Origin: Pseudomonas sediminis
GTDB lineage: Bacteria; Pseudomonadota; Gammaproteobacteria; Pseudomonadales; Pseudomonadaceae
NCBI RefSeq assembly: GCF_039555755.1
Contig: NZ_CP154631.1
Location: 3,844,001 to 3,908,000, forward strand
DNA length: 64,000 nt
Direction: 5' to 3'
The position numbers and the translations under genes are program-made. The stretch's first letter is position 1; every line of letters begins with the position of its first letter. The notes beneath the pieces were generated by a model, which saw nothing but the letters and a program-made list of their open reading frames with translations, searched no databases and was not told where the DNA came from. This document shows, one piece after another, positions 47,501 through 55,531 of the stretch.

Positions 47501-48203
47501 TGGTTTCGCCTCGAAGCCTTTGGATCTCAACGCACTGCTCTGGGAAATTGCACGCCTGCTCGGGCTGACCGATGTGCCCAGCGCGGTGGTCAGTGCCACT
47601 CGTGTCGCCGACGACGGCCTGTTCGACTGGGTTCGCGGCAGCAGCCTGTGGGGCGGGCCGCTGCGTATGGCTCAGGCGATCAATACGTTCATTGGCGAAC
47701 AGCATGATCTGGCGGTGCGCCTCAGTCGACTGCTGGCGGCACGCGACTGGCAAGAGGGCGAGGCGCTTGCGCATCGCCTACATGGTGCCGCCGCAAACTT
47801 GGCCATGAGCAGCCTTGCCACTTTGGGGCAGTCGATCGAGCGGGCGTTTCAGGCACAGGACGAGCAGGGGTTGCCCGCATTGATTGCGGAGCTTGAGCAG
47901 GCCCTTCTGACGGTCAAGGACGTAGTGCCGCAGGTGCCGGATACGGCGTCTACGAGCGAAAGTTCGGCTGTTGACGCACGCTCGCTGCGTGAACAGGCAA
48001 GTCAGCTGCGAAAGGCGCTGCAGCGGGGCGGTCTGGACGATGAAGTCCTTGCAGCCATGGCGCAGACCACCGAGAGTACGGCCCACAGCGCGGCCCTGAA
48101 CGACATACGCCAGGCGCTGGATGACTTTGATTTCGATCAGGCCCTGCAGGTGCTCGATCGACTGTTGCTGCGACTGCAAGATGAGGACGCGACTGCATCA
48201 TGA
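44511..48203 (+). CDS. MHYT-PAS hybrid sensor histidine kinase
   Basis: This membrane hybrid kinase has about 1230 residues. The MHYT sensor (residues 20-250, seven helices) carries three motifs, MHFLGM, MHYSGMAA and MHYTGMAA, that are proposed to bind copper and sense a gas. Three PAS domains follow (about 270-380, 395-510, 520-640), then HisKA with the phospho-His in SHEIRTPMNA (His666), HATPase_c (DTGIGIA, GGTGLGTTIS), a receiver with phospho-Asp in LILMDVQMPG (Asp947) and an HPt domain with LAHRLHGAAAN near 1088. The start is uncertain: ATG 44511 was chosen over an upstream TTG. It overlaps the HD-GYP gene by 4 bp. Confidence 0.9.
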   Translation: MSIFELFFLMGADPSVLVLSSYDTSLVLLSLAIAVFAAGMALQLAGEARVNSHPVARQITIFTGSLALGGGIWSMHFLGMLAFELCAAVRFDLGITLLSMLPSLAASWVALTLLARRDLSLLQLCVGGVLVGAGIGAMHYSGMAAMQMAPLLRYDPWMFALSIVVAVALAILALWVRFGLQGRLPTLWALLLSALVMGLAISGMHYTGMAAARFVGTPESEVPMAVVDSGYIAIAITLLTVTLTVFVVAANTLLRYRRMSLQLKASEQHLRSIFDTALDAIVTVDHTGTVRSANRAVSRLFGWSPHELVGMHMRSLMPASHVEQVEALLESYLRTGRLTMPAGEQELVCLTREGEEKPVRISVGVTHSGSRPLFVVFVADISERQAMERALRDSEQQYRSLISNIPGVSFRCMLDRDWTMIFISDAVQTLTGWSADDFISRRCSIADMYHPDDYQRVADEVVQAIEQGRNYTVEYRLFDRSGTEHWIWESGSAVCDENGVPRWIDGVLLDQTETKRRNAEYEGKVTAISKAMALIEFDLDGNILEINDNALALFGYGKEEVVGRHHGMFCAPELVASDAYRQGWMDLRAGHFRAGEYHRFGKGGRDVWIQASYNPILDTDGKPFKVVKLATDLTPRRVMEQDLRAARDRAEAAAAARSSFLANMSHEIRTPMNAIIGFTDLLLETPLSSEQRRHLSTVQHSSRSLLGLLNDILDTAKLDRGAIELEQLDFSLRELCEQVLATQRLTAESKGLQLHLDYPATTTDFFCGDPLRLQQILTNLLGNAVKFTLHGEVRLKVTGEPGAMRLAVKDTGIGIAADRLEKIFEPFAQADASMSRRFGGTGLGTTISRQLVELMGGRLRVESTEGQGSCFSIELPLRAGKRLASQQRAVLPELGQLNILAADDVPQNLELLQLTLEHFGHRVHCVADGEGALQAFTQQRFDLILMDVQMPGVDGLEASRRIRQLEAAEAREPIPIIALTASVLDQDRQAALDSGMNGFASKPLDLNALLWEIARLLGLTDVPSAVVSATRVADDGLFDWVRGSSLWGGPLRMAQAINTFIGEQHDLAVRLSRLLAARDWQEGEALAHRLHGAAANLAMSSLATLGQSIERAFQAQDEQGLPALIAELEQALLTVKDVVPQVPDTASTSESSAVDARSLREQASQLRKALQRGGLDDEVLAAMAQTTESTAHSAALNDIRQALDDFDFDQALQVLDRLLLRLQDEDATAS

Positions 48204-49192
48204 CCCTGGCTGCCGATACTCGCCCGCTATTACTGTTGGTCGACGACGAACCCACTAACCTGCAGGTGCTGCGCCATATCCTGCAGGAGGACTATCGCCT
48301 GCTGTTCGCCAAGGAAGGGCCGCGCGCCCTGGAAATGGTCGAGCGTGAGCGGCCCGACCTGATTCTGCTCGACGTGATGATGCCGGGCATGACTGGCTAT
48401 GAGGTGTGCGAACAGCTCAAGGCCAATCCGTTACTAAATACGATTCCGGTGATCTTCGTTACCGCCCTGGGCGATGTCGACGATGAAGCGCGGGGCTTCG
48501 AGGTCGGCGCGGTGGATTACATCACCAAGCCGGTGAGCCCGCCGATCGTGCGTGCACGTGTGCGTACCCACCTGTCACTGGTGCGGGTCGATGAGCTGAA
48601 ACAGACTCGCTTGCAGATCGTCCAGCGCCTGGGCATGGCGGCTGAATACAAGGACAACGAGACCGGCCTGCACGTTATCCGCATGAGCCATTTCTCCAAG
48701 GTGCTGGCGTTGGCCGCCGGCTTCAGCGAGAGCGCTGCCGAGGAGTTGCTCAATGCGGCACCCATGCATGATGTCGGCAAGATTGGCATACCCGATGCCG
48801 TGCTACGCAAGCCGGGCAAGCTCGACGAGCAGGAGTGGCAGGTGATGCGCCAGCACGTGGAGATCGGTGCGCGGATAATCGGCGAGCACAGCTCGGGGCT
48901 GCTGCGCACAGCGCAACGCATTGCCCTGTCGCACCATGAGAAGTGGGATGGCAGCGGCTACCCCAACGGTCTGAGTGGCGAGGACATTCCCCTGGAGGGC
49001 CGCATCGTCGCCATTGCCGATGTGTTCGACGCGCTGACCAGCGTGCGCCCCTACAAACAGGCCTGGTCCGTGGACGATGCAGTCGGTTTCCTGCGTGAAC
49101 AGAGTGGGCGCCACTTCGATCCCCGTCTGGTCGAGCTGTTCATCGCTTGTTTGCCCGAGATTCTGCAGATCAAGGAACGCTGGGCCGAATAA
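48200..49192 (+). CDS. Response regulator with HD-GYP domain (c-di-GMP phosphodiesterase)
   Basis: This 330-residue protein has a receiver domain (residues 9-130, phospho-Asp in LILLDVMMPGM) and an HD-GYP domain (about 145-325) with intact MHDVGKIGIPD and HHEKWDGSGYP motifs and the downstream DVFDALTS. HD-GYP proteins hydrolyse c-di-GMP and affect motility and biofilm. Translation is coupled to the hybrid kinase gene, so phosphotransfer from that kinase to this receiver is the obvious wiring (inference). Confidence 0.93.
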   Translation: MTLAADTRPLLLLVDDEPTNLQVLRHILQEDYRLLFAKEGPRALEMVERERPDLILLDVMMPGMTGYEVCEQLKANPLLNTIPVIFVTALGDVDDEARGFEVGAVDYITKPVSPPIVRARVRTHLSLVRVDELKQTRLQIVQRLGMAAEYKDNETGLHVIRMSHFSKVLALAAGFSESAAEELLNAAPMHDVGKIGIPDAVLRKPGKLDEQEWQVMRQHVEIGARIIGEHSSGLLRTAQRIALSHHEKWDGSGYPNGLSGEDIPLEGRIVAIADVFDALTSVRPYKQAWSVDDAVGFLREQSGRHFDPRLVELFIACLPEILQIKERWAE

Positions 49193-49299
49193 CCTGCCGC
49201 TTGAAATCTCCTGTCTAAAACCCGCCTCCTCTCGACTTGGTCATTGTCGAAGGTGAGGCTATTGTTAGGGGCCTACCATTGCCAAGGGCAGGTCTCATC

Positions 49300-50088
49300 A
49301 TGCAGAAGAAGACACTGGTTCCCCTGTTGTGCGCCGCATTCGCCGGTCTTGCCGATGCGGCGGTCGTGACCAAGACAGTTGCGTACGAAATCGATGGCGA
49401 AGCCTTCGAAGGCGTGCTGGTTTACGACGATTCGGTCACCACGCCGCGCCCTGGGCTGCTCGCCGTTCCCAACTGGATGGGGGTGAATGAAGACACCGTG
49501 GCCAAGGCCGCCCGCGCGGCAGGCGACAAATACGTGGTGTTCGTCGCCGACATGTACGGTAAATCCATTCGTCCCAGCAATGCCGAAGAAGCAGGGGCCG
49601 CGGCCACTGCCGTACGTGCAGATCGCCCGCTGATGCGTAAGCGTGCGCAGGCTGCAGTCGAGGTACTCAAGGCGCAGAACGGCGAGGTGGCACTGGATCT
49701 GAGCAAGCTGGGTGCCATCGGCTTCTGCTTCGGTGGCGGCACGGTGCTGGAACTCGCGCGCTCTGGGGCGCCGCTGAAAGGCTTCGTATCCTTCCACGGC
49801 AATCTGGATACGCCCAATCCGGCCGATGCCCAGAACATCAAGGCGCCGGTATTGGTACTGCATGGGGCTGATGATCCCGCCGTACCGCAGGCGCAGGTCG
49901 ACGGCTTCATCGCCGAGATGAAGGCGGCCAAGACTGATTGGCAATTGGTGAGCTATGGCGGTGCCGTGCACTCGTTCACCAACCCCAAGGCCAACGTGCC
50001 GGGTCGCAACGAATACCATCCGGTGGTCGCCGCGCGAGCATTCAAGGCGATGAACGATCTGTTCGATGAGGTATTCGCCGAGCAGTGA
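49300..50088 (+). CDS. Secreted dienelactone hydrolase family protein
   Basis: This 262-residue alpha/beta hydrolase has a signal peptide (residues 1-20, ADA), so it is periplasmic. The nucleophile elbow GFCFGGGT uses Cys, as in dienelactone hydrolase; the acid lies in LHGADDP and the His in AVHSFTNP. The natural substrate is unknown. I chose ATG 49300, which begins the signal peptide, over a start 21 codons earlier. It is followed by a 13-bp-stem terminator. Confidence 0.87.
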   Translation: MQKKTLVPLLCAAFAGLADAAVVTKTVAYEIDGEAFEGVLVYDDSVTTPRPGLLAVPNWMGVNEDTVAKAARAAGDKYVVFVADMYGKSIRPSNAEEAGAAATAVRADRPLMRKRAQAAVEVLKAQNGEVALDLSKLGAIGFCFGGGTVLELARSGAPLKGFVSFHGNLDTPNPADAQNIKAPVLVLHGADDPAVPQAQVDGFIAEMKAAKTDWQLVSYGGAVHSFTNPKANVPGRNEYHPVVAARAFKAMNDLFDEVFAEQ

Positions 50089-50113
50089 CGCCAGGTTTGC
50101 GATGCGTTGAACG

Positions 50114-50142
50114 AAAGGCTGCGCCCGATGGGCGCAGCCTTT
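50114..50142. terminator. Bidirectional terminator
   Basis: AAAGGCTGCGCCC, GAT, GGGCGCAGCCTTT plus more T, between the convergent hydrolase and DUF4394 genes. Confidence 0.9.
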
Positions 50143-50149
50143 TTTCATC

Positions 50150-50929
50150 TTACTTCGCGGGCAGCACGGCGATGTCGATGATGCCGTCCGGCAGATCGGC
50201 GACGTCGCCCAGGGTGGTGGGCTTGCCGCTGGTCAGATCCAGCTGGTGCAGGGTCTTGCCGGTCAATACGTAGGCGGTGTTGCCACCCTTGCCGTCGCTG
50301 GCGATATCCAGTGCAGCTGCCTTGAGGCCATCGGCGACCTTGCCGACCAGTTGCTGCACGCCATCGTTTGGTGGGTTCTGCAGCATCAGGCTGCTGCTGG
50401 CCAGGTCGATGTTGTACAGCGCCGTGCTCTGCGTACCGGCATAGGCATTGGTGTAGGCACCGGCGACCACCTTGGGCTGCTTGCCGGCGTAGGGGCCGTC
50501 GGTGGCGTAGGCGACTTTGCCGTCTACGGCCACTTCACCGGTATCGACGTTTACCCGCAGGCTGGTGCCGTCCGGGCCGAGCAGGCGCAGGCGGTCGGCC
50601 ACCGGGTTGAAATCGACCACCGCCTGGCCGCTGCCGGACAGCGCAGTTTGCAGCTTGCTACCTGCAGTTGCTTTACCGCTTGTGGCGTCCAGGGTGTAGA
50701 GCTGATCGGTACCGCTGAGGGCGTAGAGCTGACCGCTGGCCGGACGCACATCCAGGCCGCGCAGGTCGCTGGCGCCACTGACCGCCATGCTGGCGGTGAC
50801 CTTGAGGCTGGCGACATCGACCTTGAACAGCTTGCCATCGGCGCTTAGTGCGAGCAGTTCGGTGGCGCTGGCGGCACCTGCGCTCAGGGTCAGCAGGCTG
50901 GCGGTGCAAAGGGTAGTGATGCGTTTCAT
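50150..50929 (-). CDS. Secreted DUF4394 protein, probable ECF regulon member
   Basis: This 259-residue exported protein has a signal peptide (residues 1-22, ASA) and a DUF4394 beta-propeller-like repeat domain (ELLALSADGKLFKVDV, LRGLDVRPASGQLYALSG, LRLLGPDGTSLRVNVDTG). Its function is unknown. ATG 50929 has GAGGAAC 6 bp upstream. It lies downstream of the anti-sigma gene but behind a terminator. Its own promoter shares a two-box motif with the sigma-factor gene, which suggests that it is a target of that ECF sigma. Confidence 0.87.
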   Translation of the reverse strand: MKRITTLCTASLLTLSAGAASATELLALSADGKLFKVDVASLKVTASMAVSGASDLRGLDVRPASGQLYALSGTDQLYTLDATSGKATAGSKLQTALSGSGQAVVDFNPVADRLRLLGPDGTSLRVNVDTGEVAVDGKVAYATDGPYAGKQPKVVAGAYTNAYAGTQSTALYNIDLASSSLMLQNPPNDGVQQLVGKVADGLKAAALDIASDGKGGNTAYVLTGKTLHQLDLTSGKPTTLGDVADLPDGIIDIAVLPAK

Positions 50930-51011
50930 GGTTGTTCCTCATAAAGGTTTCAGCATCGAGACGAAGCCGGCTGGCCGGCTTCGCAGGTGCCTCGACGAAA
51001 CACCTGTGAGC

Positions 51012-51037
51012 TATACCCGCGAGGAACGGAGTTGGAT
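51012..51037 (-). promoter_or_regulatory. Probable ECF-sigma promoter of the DUF4394 gene
   Basis: On the minus strand ATCCA (51037-51033), 14 bp, GGGTATA (51018-51012). The same two boxes at the same spacing occur before the ECF sigma gene (52434-52409). The leader after it (about 75 nt) contains a hairpin CGAAGCCGG/CCGGCTTCG at 50962-50983. Confidence 0.6.
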
Positions 51038-51086
51038 GTCGGCGGAGGAAAATATTTTTTCCGCAGGGTAATCGGGGGTGGAAAGA

Positions 51087-51108
51087 TTGCCGGCCATGTG
51101 GCCGGCAA
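51087..51108 (-). terminator. Terminator after the anti-sigma gene
   Basis: TTGCCGGCC, ATGT, GGCCGGCAA: a 9-bp stem starting 6 bp past the stop, with TCTTTCC next on the minus strand. Confidence 0.65.
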
Positions 51109-51113
51109 CCCAC

Positions 51114-51827
51114 TCAGTTGGCGTTGGCCAGCACGGCGCGACCGATATACAGCACCGGGCCGCTGGGGCGGTTGTAGGGCGAGCCGCCTTCAGGTTCGAG
51201 GGTCAGCTCGAAGAGTTGCCCCGCCTGCACCGCACCGATCTGTTCGGCAGGCAGGCGCAGCGGCTGGCCAGCCTCGACCAGGCCCAGCGAGCGTGGGCCG
51301 TCGGCCGGATCGATCAGCGTCCAGAATTGCAAGTCGCGACCTTCGGGGACCTGATCGGCGACCAGCGGATCGAGCGAGAGCGTGCCATCGCTGCTGACCT
51401 GGATCACCCAACCGGGTTTGGCCGCTTCGCCTGGCTGCTGCAGCACCACGGTATAGCGTTCGCCGGCGATGTCCGGGGTGCGCAGCAGCGGCATCAGCAC
51501 GGCGACCAGCAGCGCCATGGCCAGCGCGGCGGCAGTCAGGCGCCAGGTCAGCAGGCTGTTCCACCAGTTGGCCAGCGGGCTCGGATGTGGCTCAACGTGC
51601 AGGCCCAGACTCTGCCGAATACGTGTCCAGAGTGCCGGGGAGGGCGCATGTGCCGGTAGCTGGTCGCTCAGGTCGAGAAAGTGCCGTTCCCATTCCAGGG
51701 CCATACGGGCAGCACTTTCATCCGATTCAAGCAACTGCTGAACCTCGGCGGCGTCCTGCTCGTCGAGCAGACCGAGCAGGTACTCGCCAATCAGGGCACG
51801 GCGTTCTTCGGGTTCGTGCGGAATCAT
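51114..51827 (-). CDS. Anti-sigma factor, RskA/anti-sigma-K type
   Basis: This 237-residue membrane protein has a cytosolic N-terminal zinc-less anti-sigma helix domain (ERRALIGEYLLGLLDEQDA), one transmembrane helix (about residues 98-118) and a periplasmic RskA C-terminal domain (GWVIQVSSDGTLSLDPL, SLGLVEAGQPLRLP). It should hold the ECF sigma factor at the membrane until an envelope signal releases it. ATG 51827 overlaps the sigma stop (ATGA), so the two are co-translated; a GTG 4 codons earlier is less likely. Confidence 0.88.
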   Translation of the reverse strand: MIPHEPEERRALIGEYLLGLLDEQDAAEVQQLLESDESAARMALEWERHFLDLSDQLPAHAPSPALWTRIRQSLGLHVEPHPSPLANWWNSLLTWRLTAAALAMALLVAVLMPLLRTPDIAGERYTVVLQQPGEAAKPGWVIQVSSDGTLSLDPLVADQVPEGRDLQFWTLIDPADGPRSLGLVEAGQPLRLPAEQIGAVQAGQLFELTLEPEGGSPYNRPSGPVLYIGRAVLANAN

Positions 51828-52372
51828 GCTTGCAGACACTCCTGCAGCGCGCGCAGGCCGGCGCGGATACGGCCTTTGATGGTGCCCAGCGGTGTGCTCA
51901 GGCGGCTGGCGATCTGCTCGTGGGTCAGGCCGCGGTAGAAGGCCAGCAGGATCGGATGGCGGCGCGGCCTTTCCAGGCGCTGCAAACAGCGACGCAGCAG
52001 GCGCTGCTCGGATTGCTCCAGCGCTTGTGCTTCGGCCTGCGGGCTGTCGTCTAGCACACGTTCGATGAAGTCATCGTCCACTTCGGCATGCCGGTTGCCA
52101 CTGCGCAACGCATTCAGCACGCGGTAGCGCAGGATGCTGTGCACCCAGGCGCGACCGCTGCCCAGTTCGCGCCTATAGCGCGCGGCGTGCTGCCAGATAC
52201 GCACGAAAGCGTCGTGCAGACAGTCCTCGGCAATATCACGGCGGCCCAGCATGCTGATGGCCAGGCCGAGCAATTGCCCGGCCTCTTGCCGGTAGAGCGT
52301 CTGGAAGGCACGTTCGTCGCCGCGTGCGCAGGCTTCCAGGGTGCTTTCGTAATCGAAGTTGCGATCTGCCAT
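51824..52372 (-). CDS. ECF-family RNA polymerase sigma factor
   Basis: This 182-residue sigma-70 family ECF factor has region 2 at about residues 20-90 (YRQEAGQLLGLAISML, AEDCLHDAFVRIWQH) and region 4 at about 125-175 with a helix-turn-helix (LTHEQIASRLSTPLGTIKGRI). It pairs with the RskA-type anti-sigma encoded next. Its promoter (52409-52434) resembles that of the DUF4394 gene, indicating autoregulation. The inducing signal is unknown. Confidence 0.92.
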   Translation of the reverse strand: MADRNFDYESTLEACARGDERAFQTLYRQEAGQLLGLAISMLGRRDIAEDCLHDAFVRIWQHAARYRRELGSGRAWVHSILRYRVLNALRSGNRHAEVDDDFIERVLDDSPQAEAQALEQSEQRLLRRCLQRLERPRRHPILLAFYRGLTHEQIASRLSTPLGTIKGRIRAGLRALQECLQA

Positions 52373-52408
52373 GGGTCATCCGTTGGCCTGAGAAATCCGC
52401 ATGCAGCT

Positions 52409-52434
52409 TATACCCGGCAACTGCGCTTCTGGAT
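52409..52434 (-). promoter_or_regulatory. Probable autoregulated ECF-sigma promoter
   Basis: On the minus strand ATCCA (52434-52430), 14 bp, GGGTATA (52415-52409), with the start codon about 37 bp further. It is identical in boxes and spacing to 51012-51037. Confidence 0.6.
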
Positions 52435-52491
52435 CACGCACAGGTAACAAAAAACTGCGAAGGCGTTACAGCATATTCATAGGGAGAGGCG

Positions 52492-52678
52492 TCATGGCCG
52501 AGTTTGGCCGTAGGCCTCGTCGAGTGATACCCAGCGCTCCAATGGTCCCTTGCGCGAGGCGTAACGAATCAGCAGCCAGTTTCCCTGTTGATCGAGGACT
52601 TCGCTCAGGTTCGAAATGGGGTAGATCGGCCAGGGCCTGCGTAGACAAAAGCAGCAGGCACGCGAGGGTGCGATACAT
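52492..52678 (-). pseudogene. Small secreted protein, apparently frameshifted in a C4 run
   Basis: ATG 52678 opens a signal peptide, MYRTLACLLLLSTQALAD. The continuation in this frame looks non-coding (Ser/Arg-rich), while the +1 frame gives a convincing C-terminus, ISNLSEVLDQQGNWLLIRYA to GQTRP and TGA at 52492. Removing one C from the CCCC run (plus-strand GGGG at 52618-52621) joins them into a coherent protein of about 61 residues. It is either a real lesion or a homopolymer sequencing error. The function is unknown. Confidence 0.6.
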
Positions 52679-52737
52679 AGGCAAGAGGGCAGTCCTTTGC
52701 GGTGATAGGCGCCGTTGTGCGCCTGCACGGGATGGAG

Positions 52738-53598
52738 TTAGCGCGGCAGCTCGATGCGCGTGGTTTCGCCTGGCACCTGCGGCCAGTCGCCAGCGGCCCA
52801 GCGTTGGCGCGCCTGGTCGATCAGCTCCGGGGTGGTGGCGACGAAGTTCCAGTTAATCCGTCGTGGGCCAATGGGCTCGCCGCCGATCAGTGCCAGGTGG
52901 CATTCGCCGCAGGCACTGAGGACGGGTGTTTCACCAGCCGGGATCACGGCCATGGTGTGTCTGGGCAGCGCTTCGCCATCGAGTTCCGCTTCGCCGTCGA
53001 TCAGGTACAGCGCGCGTTCGCTGTGCTCGGCGGGTATCAGCAGATTGGCACCGGCGGTCAGGCGCAGCTCGGCATACAGGGTCGGTGAACGAACCGGCAC
53101 TGGCGATTCGAGGCAGAAGCCGTTGCCGGCGATCAAGGTGATCTGTACGCCCATGGCATCGCTGCGCGGCAGCGACTCGGCCGGGTGATGGCTATAGCTC
53201 GGCTCGCACTGCTCGTCGGCCTCTGGCAGCGCCAGCCAGACCTGCAGGCCATGCGCTCGTTTGTCCTGACCTAGTTGTGCAGGCGGCGTACGCTCGACAT
53301 GGGCGACGGCGCGCCCTGCGGTCATCCAGCTGACATCGCCAGGGCCCACCACCTGATCCGAGCCCAGGCTGTCCTTGTGCTGCAACTGACCTTCGAACAG
53401 GTAAGTGAGGGTGGACAGACCGATATGCGGGTGCTGGGCGATATTCATGCCGCTGCCAGCGGGGTAGGCGTGCTCGAGCATATGATCGAAGAACACGAAG
53501 GGACCGATGCTGCGAAAGCGGGCCGAGGGTAGGGGGCGCAGGATCGGTTGCCCGGAGATGTCTTCTGCGCGCGGGCGAATCAGTTGCAGTTCGCTCAT
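52738..53598 (-). CDS. Pirin family protein
   Basis: This 286-residue bicupin has the Pirin N-terminal domain with metal-binding motifs FFDHMLEHA, AQHPHIGLSTLTYLFEG and GDVSWMTAGRAVAHVE, and a C-terminal pirin domain (LIDGEAELDG). Bacterial pirins can have quercetinase activity or regulate metabolic enzymes; the role here is open. ATG 53598 overlaps the end of the OsmC gene by 4 bp, so the two formed an operon. Confidence 0.9.
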   Translation of the reverse strand: MSELQLIRPRAEDISGQPILRPLPSARFRSIGPFVFFDHMLEHAYPAGSGMNIAQHPHIGLSTLTYLFEGQLQHKDSLGSDQVVGPGDVSWMTAGRAVAHVERTPPAQLGQDKRAHGLQVWLALPEADEQCEPSYSHHPAESLPRSDAMGVQITLIAGNGFCLESPVPVRSPTLYAELRLTAGANLLIPAEHSERALYLIDGEAELDGEALPRHTMAVIPAGETPVLSACGECHLALIGGEPIGPRRINWNFVATTPELIDQARQRWAAGDWPQVPGETTRIELPR

Positions 53599-53996
53599 GC
53601 CGTGACTCCCGCCAGGCGGGTTTCGACCTGGATGTCTGTAGTGGTCATCAGCTTGTGGATCGGGCACTTGTCGGCGACGCGCAGCAGTTGCTGGCGCTGG
53701 GCATCGTCCAGTGGGCCCTTGAGCGACAGCTCGACGATCAGGTGGTAGTTGCCTTGGCGTTCTTCGCTGTCGTCACGTTCGACGCTGACGTCGATGCCTT
53801 CCAGCGGCAGGCCGCGCTGGCGTGCATAGAGCAGCAGGGTCATGGCTTTGCAGGTGCCGAGCGAGGCGTCGAACAGGTCGTGCGGATCGGGGCCGGCGTT
53901 CTCACCACCGAGCTCGGTCGAAACATCGCCGAGGAGCTGGTGCGAGCCGATTTCGATCTGCTGCTACAGGCCCTTGCAGTTGTGAATGCGGATCAT
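53595..53996 (-). pseudogene. OsmC/Ohr family protein interrupted by an amber codon
   Basis: From ATG 53996 the frame reads MIRIHNCKGL, then TAG at 53966-53964, then continues in the same frame as QQIEIGSHQLLGDVSTELGG through FDASLGTCKAMTLLLYA to a stop at 53595. OsmC proteins are thiol peroxidases for organic hydroperoxides. The full frame (133 residues) fits a short OsmC with its Cys in LGTCKA and a second in DKCPIHK. The TAG probably replaced CAG (Gln). Downstream sequence shows no other damage, so the lesion is recent or an error. An internal restart at ATG 53843 would lose the first Cys. Confidence 0.8.
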
Positions 53997-54136
53997 GGCG
54001 CTTCCTTGTAGGCGTGACGGCAATTTCCGCCAGCCTAGGCGCTGTTGGCGCTCCGGCGCAAGCCGCGTTGCGGCGAGAAAGGGCTCCCGGCGCAGTCGCG
54101 GCGAAGCGTCAACAGACCTGGCTCAGGCAGCTCTGT

Positions 54137-55531
54137 TCACACCAGTGCCGACAAGCGCACATCGGCGCCCAGCACTCGCAGCAGGCGCCCCTGGCTGTCG
54201 ACGATAGGCACCGACACGGTGAAGCAGAAATCATCGGTCGCCGAGGAGCGATAGACCTGGGTGATATGACTCTCCATCCGTTCGGCCACGGCACGGAACC
54301 AGGGGCGCTGGCTCCAGTCGCGGCCGCGACAGCTGGCTCCCTCACTGTGCGCCACATCTGCGGCGAAGATATTCTCGGAAATCTGCACGCCGCGGCTATC
54401 TACCAGATAGAACAGCTCGAAACGGCTTTCGCGTGCCAGCGTATCGACAAGCAGGCGTTCGGCTGTTGCCACATCGCCGGCCAACTCGGGGCGTGTGGCC
54501 AGTTGCTCGATGCTGGCGCGTACGGCTGCGTGGATCTCCAGGCGGAAGTCGCCGAGCCCGGCGAGCAGGCGATCACCATCCTCGCGCACCGCCTGGCTGT
54601 GATGCAGCACCTGGCCTGCCTTGCCGAGCAGTTCTCCGGCGACCTGGGCGATGTTCTGCACATCGCCATTGATTGAGCGCACCGCCTGGCCTATCTGCTC
54701 GGTGCCTGCGGCGATCTGGCCGACCTGAGCGTCGAGACGATCCATGGCCTGGCGCGTGCTGTCCAGCCCAGCGCTGACGGCAATGATGCCGGTGCGGCCG
54801 TCGGCCACGGCCTGGTTCATATGCTGACCGGCATCGCCAAGCTGCTGCATGCCCTCGCGAAAACGCTCGATGATGCCGCTGACCTGGCCAGTGGCATCGG
54901 TGGTGTGGCCCGCTAGGCGCCGCACTTCTTCAGCGACCACGGCAAAGCCGCGGCCATGCTCGCCGGCGCGAGCGGCTTCGATGGCGGCGTTCAAGGCCAG
55001 CAGATTGGTCTGTTGGGAGATGCTGGCGATCACGCCGATGACCTTGCTCACTTCATCGAGTTGCCCGGCCAGTTGCTGGATCACCTGAGCCAGTTGCGCC
55101 TCGCTGGCGTCGATTACTTCAACCTGACGCAGCACCGCCTGGCCACTTTCCTGGCACTGATGGAGGGTGGCGGAAACCTCGGCGGACAGGCGCGCGACTT
55201 CGCCGGCACCAGGCACCAGTTCGGCATCCAGGGTAGTGGTGACCTGCTCGCTGGCGCTGGCGATCAGTTCCGAGGATTGCGCCAGGGTCTGTCCGCTTTG
55301 TTGATTGGCCGCGGCGATGCGCGCCAGTTGCGGCGCGTGCGCGGCGATGCCGACGGCAGCGCCGAGACTGGCGCGAATACGCTGCTGGAGGCTGGCGCTG
55401 AAATCGTTCAGGCGCACCATCCACTGGTAGTCCTCCGGGAGTCGAGTTGTGAGGTCGTGCTGTTGGAACAGAGCGTCCAATGCGGCCTCGTCCTTGGCCT
55501 TGCGGGCTGGCTTGCGCAGCAACTGCAACAT
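54137..55531 (-). CDS. Soluble methyl-accepting chemotaxis protein with C-terminal sensor domain
   Basis: This 464-residue chemoreceptor lacks any transmembrane helix. The signalling hairpin tip is at about residues 170-207 ([38 protein letters not shown], given only as landmark from ISQQTN to RRLAG). Helical arms flank it, and the C-terminal part (about 350-464) looks like a Cache/PDC-type ligand domain ([47 protein letters not shown]). This order, signalling first and sensor last, is the reverse of normal MCPs. ATG 55531 has AGGGGA upstream. The ligand is unknown. Confidence 0.85.
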   Translation of the reverse strand: MLQLLRKPARKAKDEAALDALFQQHDLTTRLPEDYQWMVRLNDFSASLQQRIRASLGAAVGIAAHAPQLARIAAANQQSGQTLAQSSELIASASEQVTTTLDAELVPGAGEVARLSAEVSATLHQCQESGQAVLRQVEVIDASEAQLAQVIQQLAGQLDEVSKVIGVIASISQQTNLLALNAAIEAARAGEHGRGFAVVAEEVRRLAGHTTDATGQVSGIIERFREGMQQLGDAGQHMNQAVADGRTGIIAVSAGLDSTRQAMDRLDAQVGQIAAGTEQIGQAVRSINGDVQNIAQVAGELLGKAGQVLHHSQAVREDGDRLLAGLGDFRLEIHAAVRASIEQLATRPELAGDVATAERLLVDTLARESRFELFYLVDSRGVQISENIFAADVAHSEGASCRGRDWSQRPWFRAVAERMESHITQVYRSSATDDFCFTVSVPIVDSQGRLLRVLGADVRLSALV

